Origin: Opitutaceae bacterium
GTDB lineage: Bacteria; Verrucomicrobiota; Verrucomicrobiia; Opitutales; Opitutaceae
Reading direction: 5' to 3'
Assembly: GCA_030648295.1 (NCBI GenBank)
Contig: JAUSID010000251.1
Location: 1-64,000 of the forward strand
DNA: 64,000 nt
In this document: in pieces, positions 26,007-35,190 of the stretch
How positions within the stretch are numbered: the first letter of the stretch is position 1
Layout of the letters: each line of letters opens with the position of its first letter
The notes under the pieces: generated by a model
What the model was told of the DNA's origin: nothing
Seen by the model: the letters and a program-made list of their open reading frames with translations, nothing else
The model's database searches: none
Translations under genes and position numbers: made by a program

Positions 26007-27431
26007 TCAGTCCTTGCCGGAGTTTGCAGCGGCCGGCGGCTGCGGGGTCGGGCGGTTTATTTTGTGTTGGGCCAGGTACGTCTCCTGGGTGATCTCGGCT
26101 CGCCGGGCGAACTCATCATAGGGCATGCCCGAGAGTTCCTCGATGAGCTGGGTGAGCATAGCCCGGCCGTTGATCGGCCGGCGGATCTCTTTCTGGGCCA
26201 GGAGTCGGCTTCTGATTTTTTCAATGAATGGCTCACCCAAACGCTGATGAGCGTCGATCATCACATAGCGAAAACCGCCGGGACTCGTGGGGGAAATCCG
26301 TGCTTCCGCTTCCGGCTTATCGATCGCCTCACGCTTTTCCCCCTTGTTCCAATTGAGGAGATCCAGGCCCACGCCGAGGGCCCGGGGGCATTCGCTCAAT
26401 CGTTTGCTCAACATGTGGAGCGAATAGATTTCTTCGGCGCCCTGGAGCTTGATGGTGATGACATCCGAAAGGAATCGCGAGAGCACCACGTCGAACCAAT
26501 CGCGGTCGTCGACGTAGATTCGTTGGGCCTGGACATGCTCGAGGCAGTCCGGGCTGAACCCTCCGCGGAAGCGGGTGTCGCGGCGCGCCATCCAGCTGAA
26601 CGGATCGTAGATGAAATACAGATTCGCGATGAACGTCTCCTGCAAATACCTGAGTTCCTTTTCCCCGGCCTGGTTGTCGGAATAGAAGATGGGGTAGGTG
26701 AGCTTGACCTCCTGGAAGGCGGTTGACGGAACGTCAACGGGCAATCCTCGCTCGATATAGTGAAAACCTTTGTGGGTATCGAGATTGAGCCCCTGCGTCT
26801 TGTCGGTCGCGAAGGCATTGCCCCACTTTCCCCGCCGGTTCCGGTTGTTGAAGAAATTGACATCCCAGCGAGTGGTGACGCGCCGTTCCCATCGGCCGGT
26901 TTCGGGATTAAAGCGAATGTCGCTGGCGTATTTGGAATCGGGTTTCTTGGGCGCCATTTTATTCAGACGATCCAGGTCCCAGGCGACCAGCGATTTGATT
27001 TTGAAAAACGGCTCCCGGATGAGACGCGTAATGATGGCGCGCTCGCGCCTCAACCATTTGGAATTATCCAGGGTGAATTCGCCAAATCCGAACGCGGCGG
27101 TGAGTTTCCCCATTTCCCGCTCAAACTCCTTCCCGAGTTTGATCCGGAATTGCAGGTGTTTGATTTCATCGAGGACCAGCTTCTTGTGATAACCGAGCAG
27201 CAGTTTGTTGAAGGATTGGGCGAAATTGAAGACGACATCGTTGTCTCCCGTATAATCTTTGCCGGTAAAGCCATCAATAATGGGAATCTTTCCGTGGTAG
27301 GCCGTGACATTAAACGGCTCCATCTTGACCACCTCGTCACCACCCGCCGGCTCTTCCGCCGCGACGACCAAGGCCGTCGTCAAGGTCAGCCCCAGCAGAA
27401 GGATGGCGTGTTTCTTGATCGGAGCGGGCAT
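26007..27431 (-). CDS. Secreted protein of unknown function
   Basis: 474 aa from ATG 27431, with a signal peptide (AILLLGLTLTTALVVAAEE). The mature part is rich in charged and aromatic residues, with no repeats or membrane segments. Runs such as WLRRERAIITRLIREPFFKI and MLTQLIEELSGMPYDEFARR look helical. The segment EPFNVTAYHGKIPIIDGFTG resembles the short strand after the signal in TonB-receptor neighbours, but no plug or barrel follows. It is divergent from a sulfatase (142 bp between starts), so a role in the same glycan process is possible. I do not recognise the family. Confidence 0.7.
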   Translation of the reverse strand: MPAPIKKHAILLLGLTLTTALVVAAEEPAGGDEVVKMEPFNVTAYHGKIPIIDGFTGKDYTGDNDVVFNFAQSFNKLLLGYHKKLVLDEIKHLQFRIKLGKEFEREMGKLTAAFGFGEFTLDNSKWLRRERAIITRLIREPFFKIKSLVAWDLDRLNKMAPKKPDSKYASDIRFNPETGRWERRVTTRWDVNFFNNRNRRGKWGNAFATDKTQGLNLDTHKGFHYIERGLPVDVPSTAFQEVKLTYPIFYSDNQAGEKELRYLQETFIANLYFIYDPFSWMARRDTRFRGGFSPDCLEHVQAQRIYVDDRDWFDVVLSRFLSDVITIKLQGAEEIYSLHMLSKRLSECPRALGVGLDLLNWNKGEKREAIDKPEAEARISPTSPGGFRYVMIDAHQRLGEPFIEKIRSRLLAQKEIRRPINGRAMLTQLIEELSGMPYDEFARRAEITQETYLAQHKINRPTPQPPAAANSGKD

Positions 27432-27572
27432 TTGGGGCGGGAGTTCGCGGGCGGCGGGAAACTCAAGCGTGGATTCGGCTTTCTGCGAGTAGAAACCCGC
27501 TCCGCGCCCTCGAACACGTCGTTGCACCGCGTTCGTGACAACCGGCCACGGTATGCCCCATACCTGTTTACA

Positions 27573-29333
27573 ATGAAACGCATTCTGACGGCCCTGTCCT
27601 GCCTCGCGTGCGTAGTCGTGGCGTCGCGCATGCCGGCTGCGGCCACCGGCGTCCGCCCGAACATCCTGATCGTGCTCACCGACGATCAGGGTTCCGGCGA
27701 CTTCTCCTCGGCGGGCAATCCGATCCTCAAGACCCCGAATCTCGATCGGCTCCGTGCCGAGGCGGTGCGGCTCACGGATTTCCACGTGGCCCCCATGTGC
27801 ACGCCGACCCGCGGCCAATTGATGACGGGCCAGGATGCGGTGCGGAACGGCGCCACGTCGGTGACCGGCGGTCGCTCGTTCATCCGGCAGGGCGTGCCGA
27901 CGATGGCGGAAATACTGCGCGACGCGGGATATCGCACGGGCATCTTCGGCAAGTGGCACCTGGGCGACAGCTACCCGCATCGACCGGTTGACCGTGGATT
28001 CCAGGAGGCGGTCCACATCAAGGGGTGGGGAGTCACCTCGGCGCCCGAGTTCGCCAACACGCTGTTCGACGGCCGCTATTTTCACAACGGCGTGGAGAAA
28101 CGATTCACCGGCTATTGCACGGATTTCTGGTTCGAGCGCGCGATGGCCTGGATGCAGGAGAAGACCCGCGCGCGCGAGCCGTTCTTCTGCTACCTGCCGC
28201 TCAACGCACCGCATGCCCCGCACGACGCACCGCGCGAGTTCCTGGCCCCGTACGAATCGCTTCCGCTTGGCCCGGCCAAGGGCAAGGCGATGGGCGGTGG
28301 CGCCAATGTGGCGAAGTTCTTCGGGATGATCGCGAACATCGATGCGAACATGGCGCGGCTGGAGTCGTTCCTGCGACAATCCGGGCTGCGCGAGAACACG
28401 ATCGTGATCTTCATGACGGACAACGGCGGCACGGCCGGGGTGCGCATCTGGAACGCAGGGCTGCGCGAGGGGAAGACGACGTTCTATGACGGCGGGCACC
28501 GCGTGCCCTGCTGGATCCGCTGGCCGGCCGGCAACCTCGGCGACGCGCGCGACATCGCCACGCCGACCCAAATCCAGGATCTGTTGCCCACGCTGCTCGA
28601 CCTGACTCGCGTGCGACCCTCCGCCGCCGCGCGGTTCGATGGCGTGAGCCTGGCGGGACTGTTGCGGGGACAAGGGCAGATCCCCGAGCGCAAGTTTGTC
28701 GTCCAATACAGCCGGGCGAAACTCGAGAAATGGGAATCCGCCGTCGTCTGGAACCAGTGGCGGCTGGTGCACGGCAAGGAACTCTACGATGTAGTGGCGG
28801 ATCGTGCGCAGAAGAATGACCTGGCGGCGGGTCACCCGGAGATCGTCGCCGCGCTGCGGGCGCATTATGAACGTTGGTGGTCCCAACTGGAGCCGGTGCG
28901 GGAGGAATTCGTGCCGCTGAGCCTTGGCTCCGACGCGCAGCCGGTCGTCACGCTGACGAGCGCCGACTGGCAGGACGTCTACGCGGACAATGCCGGGCAC
29001 GTGCGCCGGGCGGTCGGCGGTCCGCGGGGCGGCCACTGGAACGTGAACATCGAGCGGGCGGGCGAGTACGAGATCCGGCTGCTGCGCTGGCCGCCCGAAT
29101 TGAACGCGCCGCTGGCGTCTGCCTTCGACGCGGCCGGCAAGGCGCTGCCGATCGCCGGCGCGCGTCTGAGCGTCGCGGGCCGGCAATTGACGGGCCAGGC
29201 CGGGCCTGGTGCATCCGCGATCACGATACGCGCAGACCTTCCCGCCGGCCGCACCCGGCTGCACGGCTGGTTCGTGGGCGAGGACGGCACCGAGCTGTGC
29301 GGCGTGTACTATGCCGTCGTGAACAGGCTGTAG
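27573..29333 (+). CDS. Secreted sulfatase (CTPTR type) with C-terminal beta domain
   Basis: 586 aa from ATG 27573 (signal peptide LSCLACVVVASRMPAAA). VLTDDQGSGDF holds the metal ligands, Cys76 in MCTPTRGQLMTGQ is the formylglycine site, then FGKWHLGDSYPHRP and FMTDNGGTAG. After the catalytic region (about residue 440) comes a ~140-residue beta-rich domain (VTLTSADWQDVYADNAGHVR, YEIRLLRWPPELNAPL) that may bind the substrate. This two-part layout is usual for arylsulfatases of the S1_16-like kind. Two smaller features follow on the same strand. Confidence 0.93.
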   Translation: MKRILTALSCLACVVVASRMPAAATGVRPNILIVLTDDQGSGDFSSAGNPILKTPNLDRLRAEAVRLTDFHVAPMCTPTRGQLMTGQDAVRNGATSVTGGRSFIRQGVPTMAEILRDAGYRTGIFGKWHLGDSYPHRPVDRGFQEAVHIKGWGVTSAPEFANTLFDGRYFHNGVEKRFTGYCTDFWFERAMAWMQEKTRAREPFFCYLPLNAPHAPHDAPREFLAPYESLPLGPAKGKAMGGGANVAKFFGMIANIDANMARLESFLRQSGLRENTIVIFMTDNGGTAGVRIWNAGLREGKTTFYDGGHRVPCWIRWPAGNLGDARDIATPTQIQDLLPTLLDLTRVRPSAAARFDGVSLAGLLRGQGQIPERKFVVQYSRAKLEKWESAVVWNQWRLVHGKELYDVVADRAQKNDLAAGHPEIVAALRAHYERWWSQLEPVREEFVPLSLGSDAQPVVTLTSADWQDVYADNAGHVRRAVGGPRGGHWNVNIERAGEYEIRLLRWPPELNAPLASAFDAAGKALPIAGARLSVAGRQLTGQAGPGASAITIRADLPAGRTRLHGWFVGEDGTELCGVYYAVVNRL

Positions 29334-29359
29334 CCGGCTGCAACTGGGGCGTGCATGAC

Positions 29360-29740
29360 ATGAACCTCTCCGCTCGATCCCTCGCGTTCATCGGGCTGGC
29401 GCTGGCCGTTTTGACGTCCGGTACCCGCGCCGGGGACGCCAGCCCTTCGAAGCTGGCCCAAGACGGTCTGGTCGACGTCACCGCCGCATTGGTCCATCTC
29501 GCGCTTGGCCCCGGGGAAGGCATGCATGCGCCGCTTCTGCACTGGCGGACCGGCCGCAACTCCTGCGTTCGCTCGATCCACCTCCAATATGGCCGGGGAT
29601 ACGCCGAAGACCGGCCGGTTCGCGTAACCGATTCTGGGGGCGGCCGCTGGTATAGTCTCTTCAAGGCCGCCCGGATGTCGATCATCGGGACCACCGAACC
29701 GCTCGACCGACTCGTTCTCTACAAGCGCGGATTCCGCTGA
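29360..29740 (+). CDS. Small secreted protein, possibly a remnant
   Basis: 126 aa starting 26 bp after the sulfatase, with a good signal peptide (SLAFIGLALAVLTSGTRAGD). The rest (APLLHWRTGRNSCVRSIHLQ, GGGRWYSLFKAARMS) matches nothing I know. The proximity suggests co-transcription with the sulfatase. It may be a signal peptide joined to the tail of a deleted gene, the pattern seen at 24847, 34069 and 49688, so its status is uncertain. Confidence 0.45.
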   Translation: MNLSARSLAFIGLALAVLTSGTRAGDASPSKLAQDGLVDVTAALVHLALGPGEGMHAPLLHWRTGRNSCVRSIHLQYGRGYAEDRPVRVTDSGGGRWYSLFKAARMSIIGTTEPLDRLVLYKRGFR

Positions 29741-29770
29741 ACGTCTGGTCGGGCCGAAAGAAGACCTCGA

Positions 29771-29850
29771 TTTGCGCGCAGGCCGCGACGATCTTTTTCA
29801 ATCCATGGAACCGCGGATTACGCAGATATCGCGGATGTCTGACCGCGCAG
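29771..29850. repeat. CCGCGGATTACGCAGATATC word repeat, copy 1
   Basis: TTTGCGCGCAGGCCGCGACG...CAATCCATGGAACCGCGGAT...ATCGCGGATG. Longer copies lie at 32990-33075 and 33737-33850. Sits at the 3' end of the TonB receptor. Confidence 0.8.
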
Positions 29851-29862
29851 CCGCCGCGCCGC

Positions 29863-32800
29863 TCAGAACCGCGTTGTCATTCCCAGCTTGAAGCTCGTGC
29901 CGGGGCCGGCGGCATACGACGGAATTTCCCGGCCGAAGGCGTGGAGGTAGTCGTTGTTGTTCCAGTCGTTCGTCAGGTTGTACACGTCGAAGTAGACCGT
30001 GCTGGTCCGGCTCAGCGTGTACTGCACTTTGAAATCCCACAGCGTCCGCGAGTGCTGGTAGACGTCATAGAACATCGTCCCCGGCAGCACACCGGCACCG
30101 GTGCCGAAGGTGCCGGAAGTCGAACTGCGGTAGAACTCGCCGCGGTAGTTCATCATCAGCCGGACATCGAATCCATAACCGCGATACGTCAGGCCGGCGT
30201 TGACCGTGTGCGGCGTGAGATTCGGCAGCCGTTTCAACGTGCCCGTCGCGGCGCCGAAATCACCCTGCGTCTCCAGGTACGTGTAGTTGGCGAACGAGCC
30301 GAAACCCCGCCAAAACCCCGGCAGGAACGTGTACTGCTGCTGGTGACTGAGCTCGATGCCCCGGATCCGCGCCGAACCGATGTTCCGGTTCTGCGTCAGC
30401 GTCCAGCCCGCATACTCGCCGCCAAATCCGTTGTCCGGCCCTTCCGGCACCGTCGTCCGGAACGAGCGAAAGTAGTTCGTGATCTCCTTGAGGAACGCGC
30501 CCGCGGAGACCTGGCCGACGCCCGAGAGGTACCGGGCAATGGACACATCGAAGTTGTCCGACGTGTACGGCTGCAGCCCCGGATTCCCGGCGGAGAGTGT
30601 CTGGCTGAGCTCGTTCGGAACCAGCGTGGGCAGCAGGCTCACCGGGCTCGGACGGGTGATCGAGGTCGAGTAGCTCGCCCGCGCCTGCGTGTTTGCGCCG
30701 AGCAGGTAGACGAGATGCAGGCCGGGAAACGTATTGCGATACTTGGTACCCTGCGTGACCCAGCCGCGAAAGTTGGCGCGGGCGCGCGCGGCGTTCTCCT
30801 CCGGCGTCGCCGTCGCGAGATTGTTGTTGGTGGCATTGGAGACGCGCAGGTTATTGCTGCCCCGCGTCCTCGTTTGCTCGAGCCGCACGCCCGCGAGGAC
30901 CCGCAGGCGCTTGACGCGGATGCTGCCCTGCCCGTAAGCGGCGTTGATCGTCTCCTTGAATCCGGCGTCGTTCAGCCGCGACTGGTATTCCGTGTTCCAC
31001 ACATCGCTGGTCGTCTGGCGCCAGTTGCGGCGATCGGCCCAGACATCGCCGCCCATCCCGGTCTCCGGCAGTTGGAGGAACGGGAATGGCCCATAGGTGC
31101 CGCCCGACATCTTCATTGGGTACGCAACCCATGGCATCGTGCCGCCGGTCTGCGGCGTGGTCGGCGGCCCCGCGTAGGTGTAGTAGTTGAGGTCCCGGTT
31201 GGCCGTCTGCTCGTAATGCGCTTGCTTCAACCCGACCTTCAGCGTCAGCGGAAACCGGGTGGCAAAGTCCTGCTGCAGGTCCGCCCTTCCGCCCCAGCGC
31301 CGCGCTGGCGCGGAATAGGAGATCAACTGTGAGTCGGGCCGCACGGTGTAATTCACCGGATCCGTCCAGTCCGGCCCGCCGGTCTGCGTGACGAGCGGCT
31401 CGAAGGGATCGCGGCCGCGGCGGTCGAGCTGCCAGCTCACGCCAGTGAGCCGCGCGAAGAGCTGGTTGAGCTGGGGGTACAAGGTCCGGTTCTTCGAGTA
31501 ATTGAAATCGACATTCAACCGGCCCGTGCCCGCGAAGAGCTTCTGTTCCACGCCGGTCGACAGGGTCGTGCTCTCGCTCTCGCGGATGTAGAGCACCGAC
31601 TCGAGATCGACCGTGCCGTTGCGCGCGTTGACGACTTCGTAGGTGCTGCCGGGGAGAAAATTCGCGGCGGCCGCCGTCGTGACGAGTTTCCAGCGGAAAT
31701 ACGAGGACGAGGAGCCGCTTCGCCGCTTGTTGCGGTTGTAGGTGGACTTGACGAACAGCGTCGTGTTCTCGCTGAGCCTGTAGTCCGCGTTGAGCCCGAG
31801 GTTGAGCACGGGCGACTGGTGGCCGAGCGCGCCCCACTGGCCGGCGCCATAGGCCCGCAGCAGCGGCTCGAGCCGGGCGTCGCCGGCCGGAGCGGCGGTG
31901 AAGTACGCGTTCTGCGCGGCGGCCGCCTGCCGCGGGCCCACCTCCGTGATGAGCCCGTTGCCGATGTTCCGCATGAACGTGCCGACGATGCCCAGGTTGT
32001 TCCGCCCGCCAAACACGCTGAACACGTCGGAGTAGCTCAGGTTGACGAGGTCGACCTCGGGGTGATCCTTGTACGGCACGCTGCCGTCGTTGTAGCTTTT
32101 CGCCCACGCCGTGCCGGTCGTGAGCGAGATCAGCCGGCCGGGGGTGCGGTCGTAGGCGCGTTTCGTCCGGAGATTCATGTACCCCGCGATCGCGTTGCCA
32201 TCCATGTCGGGGGTCGGCGACTTGATCACCTCGACCGACGCGAGCGTGCCCGTGCTCACCTGGCCAAAGTAAACGTTGCCGTTGCTGATCGTCGTGCCGC
32301 CCGAGACGGCGATCTGCGCGCCATCGATGAGCAGCGACGAAAAATCCTGCGTCATGCCGCGGATGTAGATCGCGCCGACCTCGCCGCCGGCGCCGTCGAT
32401 GGCCACGCCGGCCAACCGCTGCATGATCTCGCCGACCGCGGCGCCCGGATTGCCGAACGCATCGAGCGCCGCGACCGTCCGGACGTTCGGCGCCTCGCGC
32501 TCTTCCTGGATCGCTGCCGCCTGGCCTTCGCGGAGCCCCTTCACGACGTATTTGTCCATCACATACAGCGACGAGTTCAGCGCGATGTCGCGGGTCAGCC
32601 GCGCACCGGGCGCGACCTCGACGGCGATGCGCTGGGCATCCAGCCCGGGGTAGGACACCACGAGGGTGCGCGGGCCCGCTGGCGTCCCGAGCTGGTATCG
32701 GCCGTCGAGATCGGCCAGCGCCCGCAACTCGGTGCCCTCGACGCTGACGACCGCGTTGGGCAGCACGTCGCCCGTGGCCTGGTTCGTAATCCGGCCGGTA

Positions 32801-32904
32801 ATCACACCGGAGGCCGTGTCCGCCGCAAAGGCCGGACCGCCGAAGGCGAGTAGCACGAGGGCCAGGACGCCAACTCCGTGGGGGAGGGAACGGGTCGCTT
32901 TCAC
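29863..32904 (-). CDS. TonB-dependent receptor
   Basis: 1013 aa outer-membrane importer. A signal peptide (GVLALVLLAFGGPAFAA) precedes a carboxypeptidase-regulatory-like domain (about 32-110, GRITNQATGDVLPNAVVSVE). A plug follows (NPGAAVGEIMQRLAGVAID, GAIYIRGMTQDFSSLLIDGA, SVEVIKSPTPDMDGNAIAG), then a ~750-residue barrel ending in GTSFKLGMTTRF with the terminal Phe needed for Bam assembly. It is probably an oligosaccharide transporter serving the neighbouring sulfatases. No SusD partner is present, as is usual for Verrucomicrobiota of this kind. Confidence 0.95.
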   Translation of the reverse strand: MKATRSLPHGVGVLALVLLAFGGPAFAADTASGVITGRITNQATGDVLPNAVVSVEGTELRALADLDGRYQLGTPAGPRTLVVSYPGLDAQRIAVEVAPGARLTRDIALNSSLYVMDKYVVKGLREGQAAAIQEEREAPNVRTVAALDAFGNPGAAVGEIMQRLAGVAIDGAGGEVGAIYIRGMTQDFSSLLIDGAQIAVSGGTTISNGNVYFGQVSTGTLASVEVIKSPTPDMDGNAIAGYMNLRTKRAYDRTPGRLISLTTGTAWAKSYNDGSVPYKDHPEVDLVNLSYSDVFSVFGGRNNLGIVGTFMRNIGNGLITEVGPRQAAAAQNAYFTAAPAGDARLEPLLRAYGAGQWGALGHQSPVLNLGLNADYRLSENTTLFVKSTYNRNKRRSGSSSSYFRWKLVTTAAAANFLPGSTYEVVNARNGTVDLESVLYIRESESTTLSTGVEQKLFAGTGRLNVDFNYSKNRTLYPQLNQLFARLTGVSWQLDRRGRDPFEPLVTQTGGPDWTDPVNYTVRPDSQLISYSAPARRWGGRADLQQDFATRFPLTLKVGLKQAHYEQTANRDLNYYTYAGPPTTPQTGGTMPWVAYPMKMSGGTYGPFPFLQLPETGMGGDVWADRRNWRQTTSDVWNTEYQSRLNDAGFKETINAAYGQGSIRVKRLRVLAGVRLEQTRTRGSNNLRVSNATNNNLATATPEENAARARANFRGWVTQGTKYRNTFPGLHLVYLLGANTQARASYSTSITRPSPVSLLPTLVPNELSQTLSAGNPGLQPYTSDNFDVSIARYLSGVGQVSAGAFLKEITNYFRSFRTTVPEGPDNGFGGEYAGWTLTQNRNIGSARIRGIELSHQQQYTFLPGFWRGFGSFANYTYLETQGDFGAATGTLKRLPNLTPHTVNAGLTYRGYGFDVRLMMNYRGEFYRSSTSGTFGTGAGVLPGTMFYDVYQHSRTLWDFKVQYTLSRTSTVYFDVYNLTNDWNNNDYLHAFGREIPSYAAGPGTSFKLGMTTRF

Positions 32905-32989
32905 AGCCTGCGGAATAAGAGCCCGGCGGGAGAAGGTAAAGGGCGGAGGCGATCCGACGCGGAGATCCGCCGGGGTCAGGCGGAAACCT

Positions 32990-33075
32990 GCAATCCATGG
33001 AACCGCGGATTACGCGGATATCGCGGATGGTTTTATCTGCGCCATCAGCGTCATCCGCGGTGGGTTGAGGTCCCT
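32990..33075. repeat. CCGCGGATTACGCGGATATC word repeat, copy 2
   Basis: ATGGAACCGCGGATTACGCG followed by ATCGCGGATGG, then CGCCATCAGCGTCATCCGCG. It lies between the TonB receptor start and the toxin stop, preceded by GGGGTCAGGCGG. Confidence 0.8.
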
Positions 33076-33132
33076 GGTCGCGTGGCGCCGCAATGACGCG
33101 CTAACAGGCGCCGGCAAGGCAACCGATCCGCT

Positions 33133-33423
33133 TCACCTCAGTCCTCGTGGATGATCCTGCTTGGCGTGCAGCACGCGAAAGATGACGACGCGTGGAGCGA
33201 TCAGTTGGTAGAAAAGTTTGTAGGGGAAACGTCGGAGGATCACTCGGCGGAAGTTGCGGTAATAGAGGCGCGCTCGTTCGGGGTTGCGTTCGAGCTCGCG
33301 CAACGCCGCCGCGACCGAGTCGAGAAATTCGTCGCCGAGTCCCGCACCTTTCTGCTCATACCAGTCGCGCGCCGAGGCAAGGTCCTCTTCCGCCTCTGCC
33401 CGGACGAGCAACTGCCATTTCAT
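33133..33423 (-). CDS. ParE/RelE-type toxin
   Basis: 96 aa from ATG 33423. The fold signature is typical of the RelE/ParE superfamily: LLVRAEAEEDLASARDWYEQ, FLDSVAAALRELERNPERAR and a C-terminal beta hairpin RRFPYKLFYQLIAPRVVIFR VLH. The start codon overlaps the antitoxin stop (ATGA), so the two are translationally coupled. The longer frame upstream runs through the antitoxin gene and is not used. Target is either gyrase (ParE) or ribosomal mRNA (RelE); the sequence does not decide. Confidence 0.85.
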   Translation of the reverse strand: MKWQLLVRAEAEEDLASARDWYEQKGAGLGDEFLDSVAAALRELERNPERARLYYRNFRRVILRRFPYKLFYQLIAPRVVIFRVLHAKQDHPRGLR

Positions 33424-33632
33424 GAACGCTTGCGCAGTCGGGCTTCGACTTCGGACCACGGGGCGCCCGCGTTGGGATTGGCCTCGTACGCCGTCTGCGC
33501 TTCGTTGAGGAGAGCCTTTTCGTTCTCCGTTGGCCCGGCGGCTTCTTCCAAACGCCAAAGCTGTTCCAGAATTTCGCCGCGATCCTGCGCGGACAATTTC
33601 GGCAGTTGCGCGAGGATTTCCGCTTTGCTCAT
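33420..33632 (-). CDS. Antitoxin (addiction-module component type)
   Basis: 70 aa, MSKAEILAQLPKLSAQDRGE through WSEVEARLRKRS. The short N-terminal helix pair and acidic body match the 'addiction module component' antitoxins that precede ParE-like toxins. The TGA stop overlaps the toxin ATG by 4 bp. Start at 33632 is chosen over upstream alternatives because the family begins with MS-x-x-EI. Confidence 0.8.
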   Translation of the reverse strand: MSKAEILAQLPKLSAQDRGEILEQLWRLEEAAGPTENEKALLNEAQTAYEANPNAGAPWSEVEARLRKRS

Positions 33633-33736
33633 AGGTCGGACGGTATCGGCATCGCGGCGCGATTCAAGCTGACGTCCTCGTATTCCAGACACGACCGTGC
33701 GTCGAGCGCGCACACCCGTTGGGTCTCACCCGCCCC

Positions 33737-33850
33737 TCAATTTGCGCGCAGGCCGCTACGATCGTTTTCAATCCATGGCACCGCGGATTACGCGGATATC
33801 GCAGATGGCTTTATCCGCGCCATCAGCGCCATCCGCGGTGGATTGGAGTC
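33737..33850. repeat. CCGCGGATTACGCGGATATC word repeat, copy 3
   Basis: The most complete copy: TTTGCGCGCAGGCCGCTACG, CAATCCATGGCACCGCGGAT, then ATCCGCGCCATCAGCGCC and CGCGGTGGATTGGAGTCC. Directly followed by a REP element. Confidence 0.8.
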
Positions 33851-33861
33851 CCGATCGGAAC

Positions 33862-33945
33862 GGGTCAGGTTTTAAGGATTTCAGTTGGTTCGTTCGAGTG
33901 ACAGCGATCACCAGGCACCATCTGAAAAACTTTAAACCCGACCCC
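33862..33945. repeat. Inverted REP-like element (GGGTCAGG ends, TTTAAG type)
   Basis: Left arm GGGTCAGGTTTTAAGGATTT and right arm, read inverted, GGGTCGGGTTTAAAGTTTTT match at 19 of 23 positions around a ~38-bp core. Same family as 42389-42502. Abuts a truncated antitoxin start. Confidence 0.8.
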
Positions 33946-33950
33946 TTTTG

Positions 33951-33983
33951 ACCGATCTCAGCTTTGATTTCGGCAACGGACAC
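33951..33983 (-). pseudogene. Antitoxin start remnant
   Basis: Minus-strand GTG TCC GTT GCC GAA ATC AAA GCT GAG ATC reads VSVAEIKAEI, matching the first ten residues of the antitoxin at 35191-35403 (MSVAEIKAEM). After about 11 codons the match ends at the REP element. The rest of that toxin-antitoxin module is gone. Confidence 0.6.
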
Positions 33984-34068
33984 GCCACGGGACGCACCAA
34001 CAATGCGCAATACTCTCTGCGTCGGCGAATGTGCTCGCCGCTGGCGTCCGGTGGTTTTTCCGTGCGCC

Positions 34069-34847
34069 ATGCGCCTGCTGCTTCCCCTCCTGCTTCTCGT
34101 CGTCGGAGCTCGCGCTGCATCGCCTGACGTCGCCCTGGTCGGCGCGAGCGTTTTCCCGACACCGGAGGCCGCGCCGCTCCGCGACGCCGTGATCGTGGTC
34201 CGCGACGGCAGGATAGCCGCAGTCGGCCCGCGCCGCAGCGTCGGTGTGCCGGCCGGTGTCCGGGTGATTGACTGCGCCGGCAAGTTCATCACCGCGGGCT
34301 TCTGGAACTGTCACGTCCACATCTTCACGCCCGATCTGCTCCACGCGCGCGAGAAGCCCGCCGCCCAGCTCGAGGCCTCGCTCGAAGCCATGTTCGGCCG
34401 CTGGGGATTCACGACGGTCTTCGACATTGCCTCCGTGCTGGAAAACACGCTCGCCCTCCGCGACCGGATCGAGCGGGGCGAAATCCGCGGCCCACGCCTG
34501 CTGACCACGGGGGAGCCGATCTGGACCGAAACGCCCAGGTGCGGGTGTTCCGCGCCGCGGGCGGCGAGATCCTCTTTGGCACCGATGCCGGCTATATCGA
34601 ACATTTCGATACGGCCGAGGAATACCGGCTGCTCGCCCGCGCCGGCCTGGATTTTCCGGCCATCCTCGCCGCGCTGACCACGGCGCCCGCGGCCCGCTTC
34701 GGCGCTGCCGGGCGGAGCGGGCGGGCCGCGGAGGGTTTCGAGGCGGACCTGGTTGTACTCGACGCGGATCCGTCCCAAGACGTCGCCGCGCTCGCTCGCG
34801 TGCACGCGACGCTGCGGCAAGGCAGGTTTCTCTACCGGTCGAAATGA
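34069..34847 (+). pseudogene. Secreted amidohydrolase, internally deleted and frameshifted
   Basis: The first frame (34069 to about 34540) encodes a signal peptide (LLLPLLLLVVGARA), the N-terminal composite beta domain (DAVIVVRDGRIAAVGPRR) and GKFITAGFWNCHVHIFTPDL with the H-x-H metal motif. It continues to GEPIWTETP, then the frame is lost. A second frame (34539-34847) resumes with GGEILFGTDAGYIEHFDTAE (the GTD metal Asp) to the normal C-terminus EADLVVLDADPSQDVAAL. About 150-200 residues of the TIM barrel, including the middle metal ligands, are missing. It cannot be active. Confidence 0.8.
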
Positions 34848-34941
34848 GCCGCGACGGAAAGCGGTGAGCCCCGCACGGCTTACTGCGCCGGGCAAGACCG
34901 CGCCCTTTGACGTACGCAATGAGGCGGCGGGACGCGCGATG

Positions 34942-35148
34942 TCAGCAAATCTCCACCCGGATCACGCGGACTTCTTTCACCGCGTGATCCACCCAATAGG
35001 TGAGGACGATCCGCTCGCGCACGCGGATCGCATACTTCCGTCCCGATGCTCCCGTTTTCACCAAATCGGGCTCCGCGAAGGGCTCGCGGGCTAACGAGTC
35101 CAGCTCGGCAAGGATTGCCTGCCGCAGCTTTTTCGGACTTCCCAACAC
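34942..35148 (-). CDS. RelE-like toxin of second TA module, start uncertain
   Basis: 68 aa if started at GTG 35148; family members are usually about 85. In frame upstream the sequence reads TNYVLTAAAAHVVLGSPKKL directly after the antitoxin TGA, and this looks like the true N-terminus but has no ATG/GTG/TTG. The body is good: REPFAEPDLVKTGASGRKYA and RERIVLTYWVDHAVKEVRVI RVE. Either an unusual start codon or a damaged start is implied. A GTGA overlap with the antitoxin stop exists, but in another frame. Confidence 0.6.
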   Translation of the reverse strand: MLGSPKKLRQAILAELDSLAREPFAEPDLVKTGASGRKYAIRVRERIVLTYWVDHAVKEVRVIRVEIC

Positions 35149-35190
35149 GACGTGCGCCGCCGCAGCGGTCAGGACGTAGTTCGTAACCGC

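Noticed and set aside
26007-29264. 1085-codon minus-strand frame joining the unknown secreted protein with the sulfatase antisense
   Set aside because: Only 26007-27431 has a signal peptide and natural composition; the rest is antisense to a clear sulfatase.
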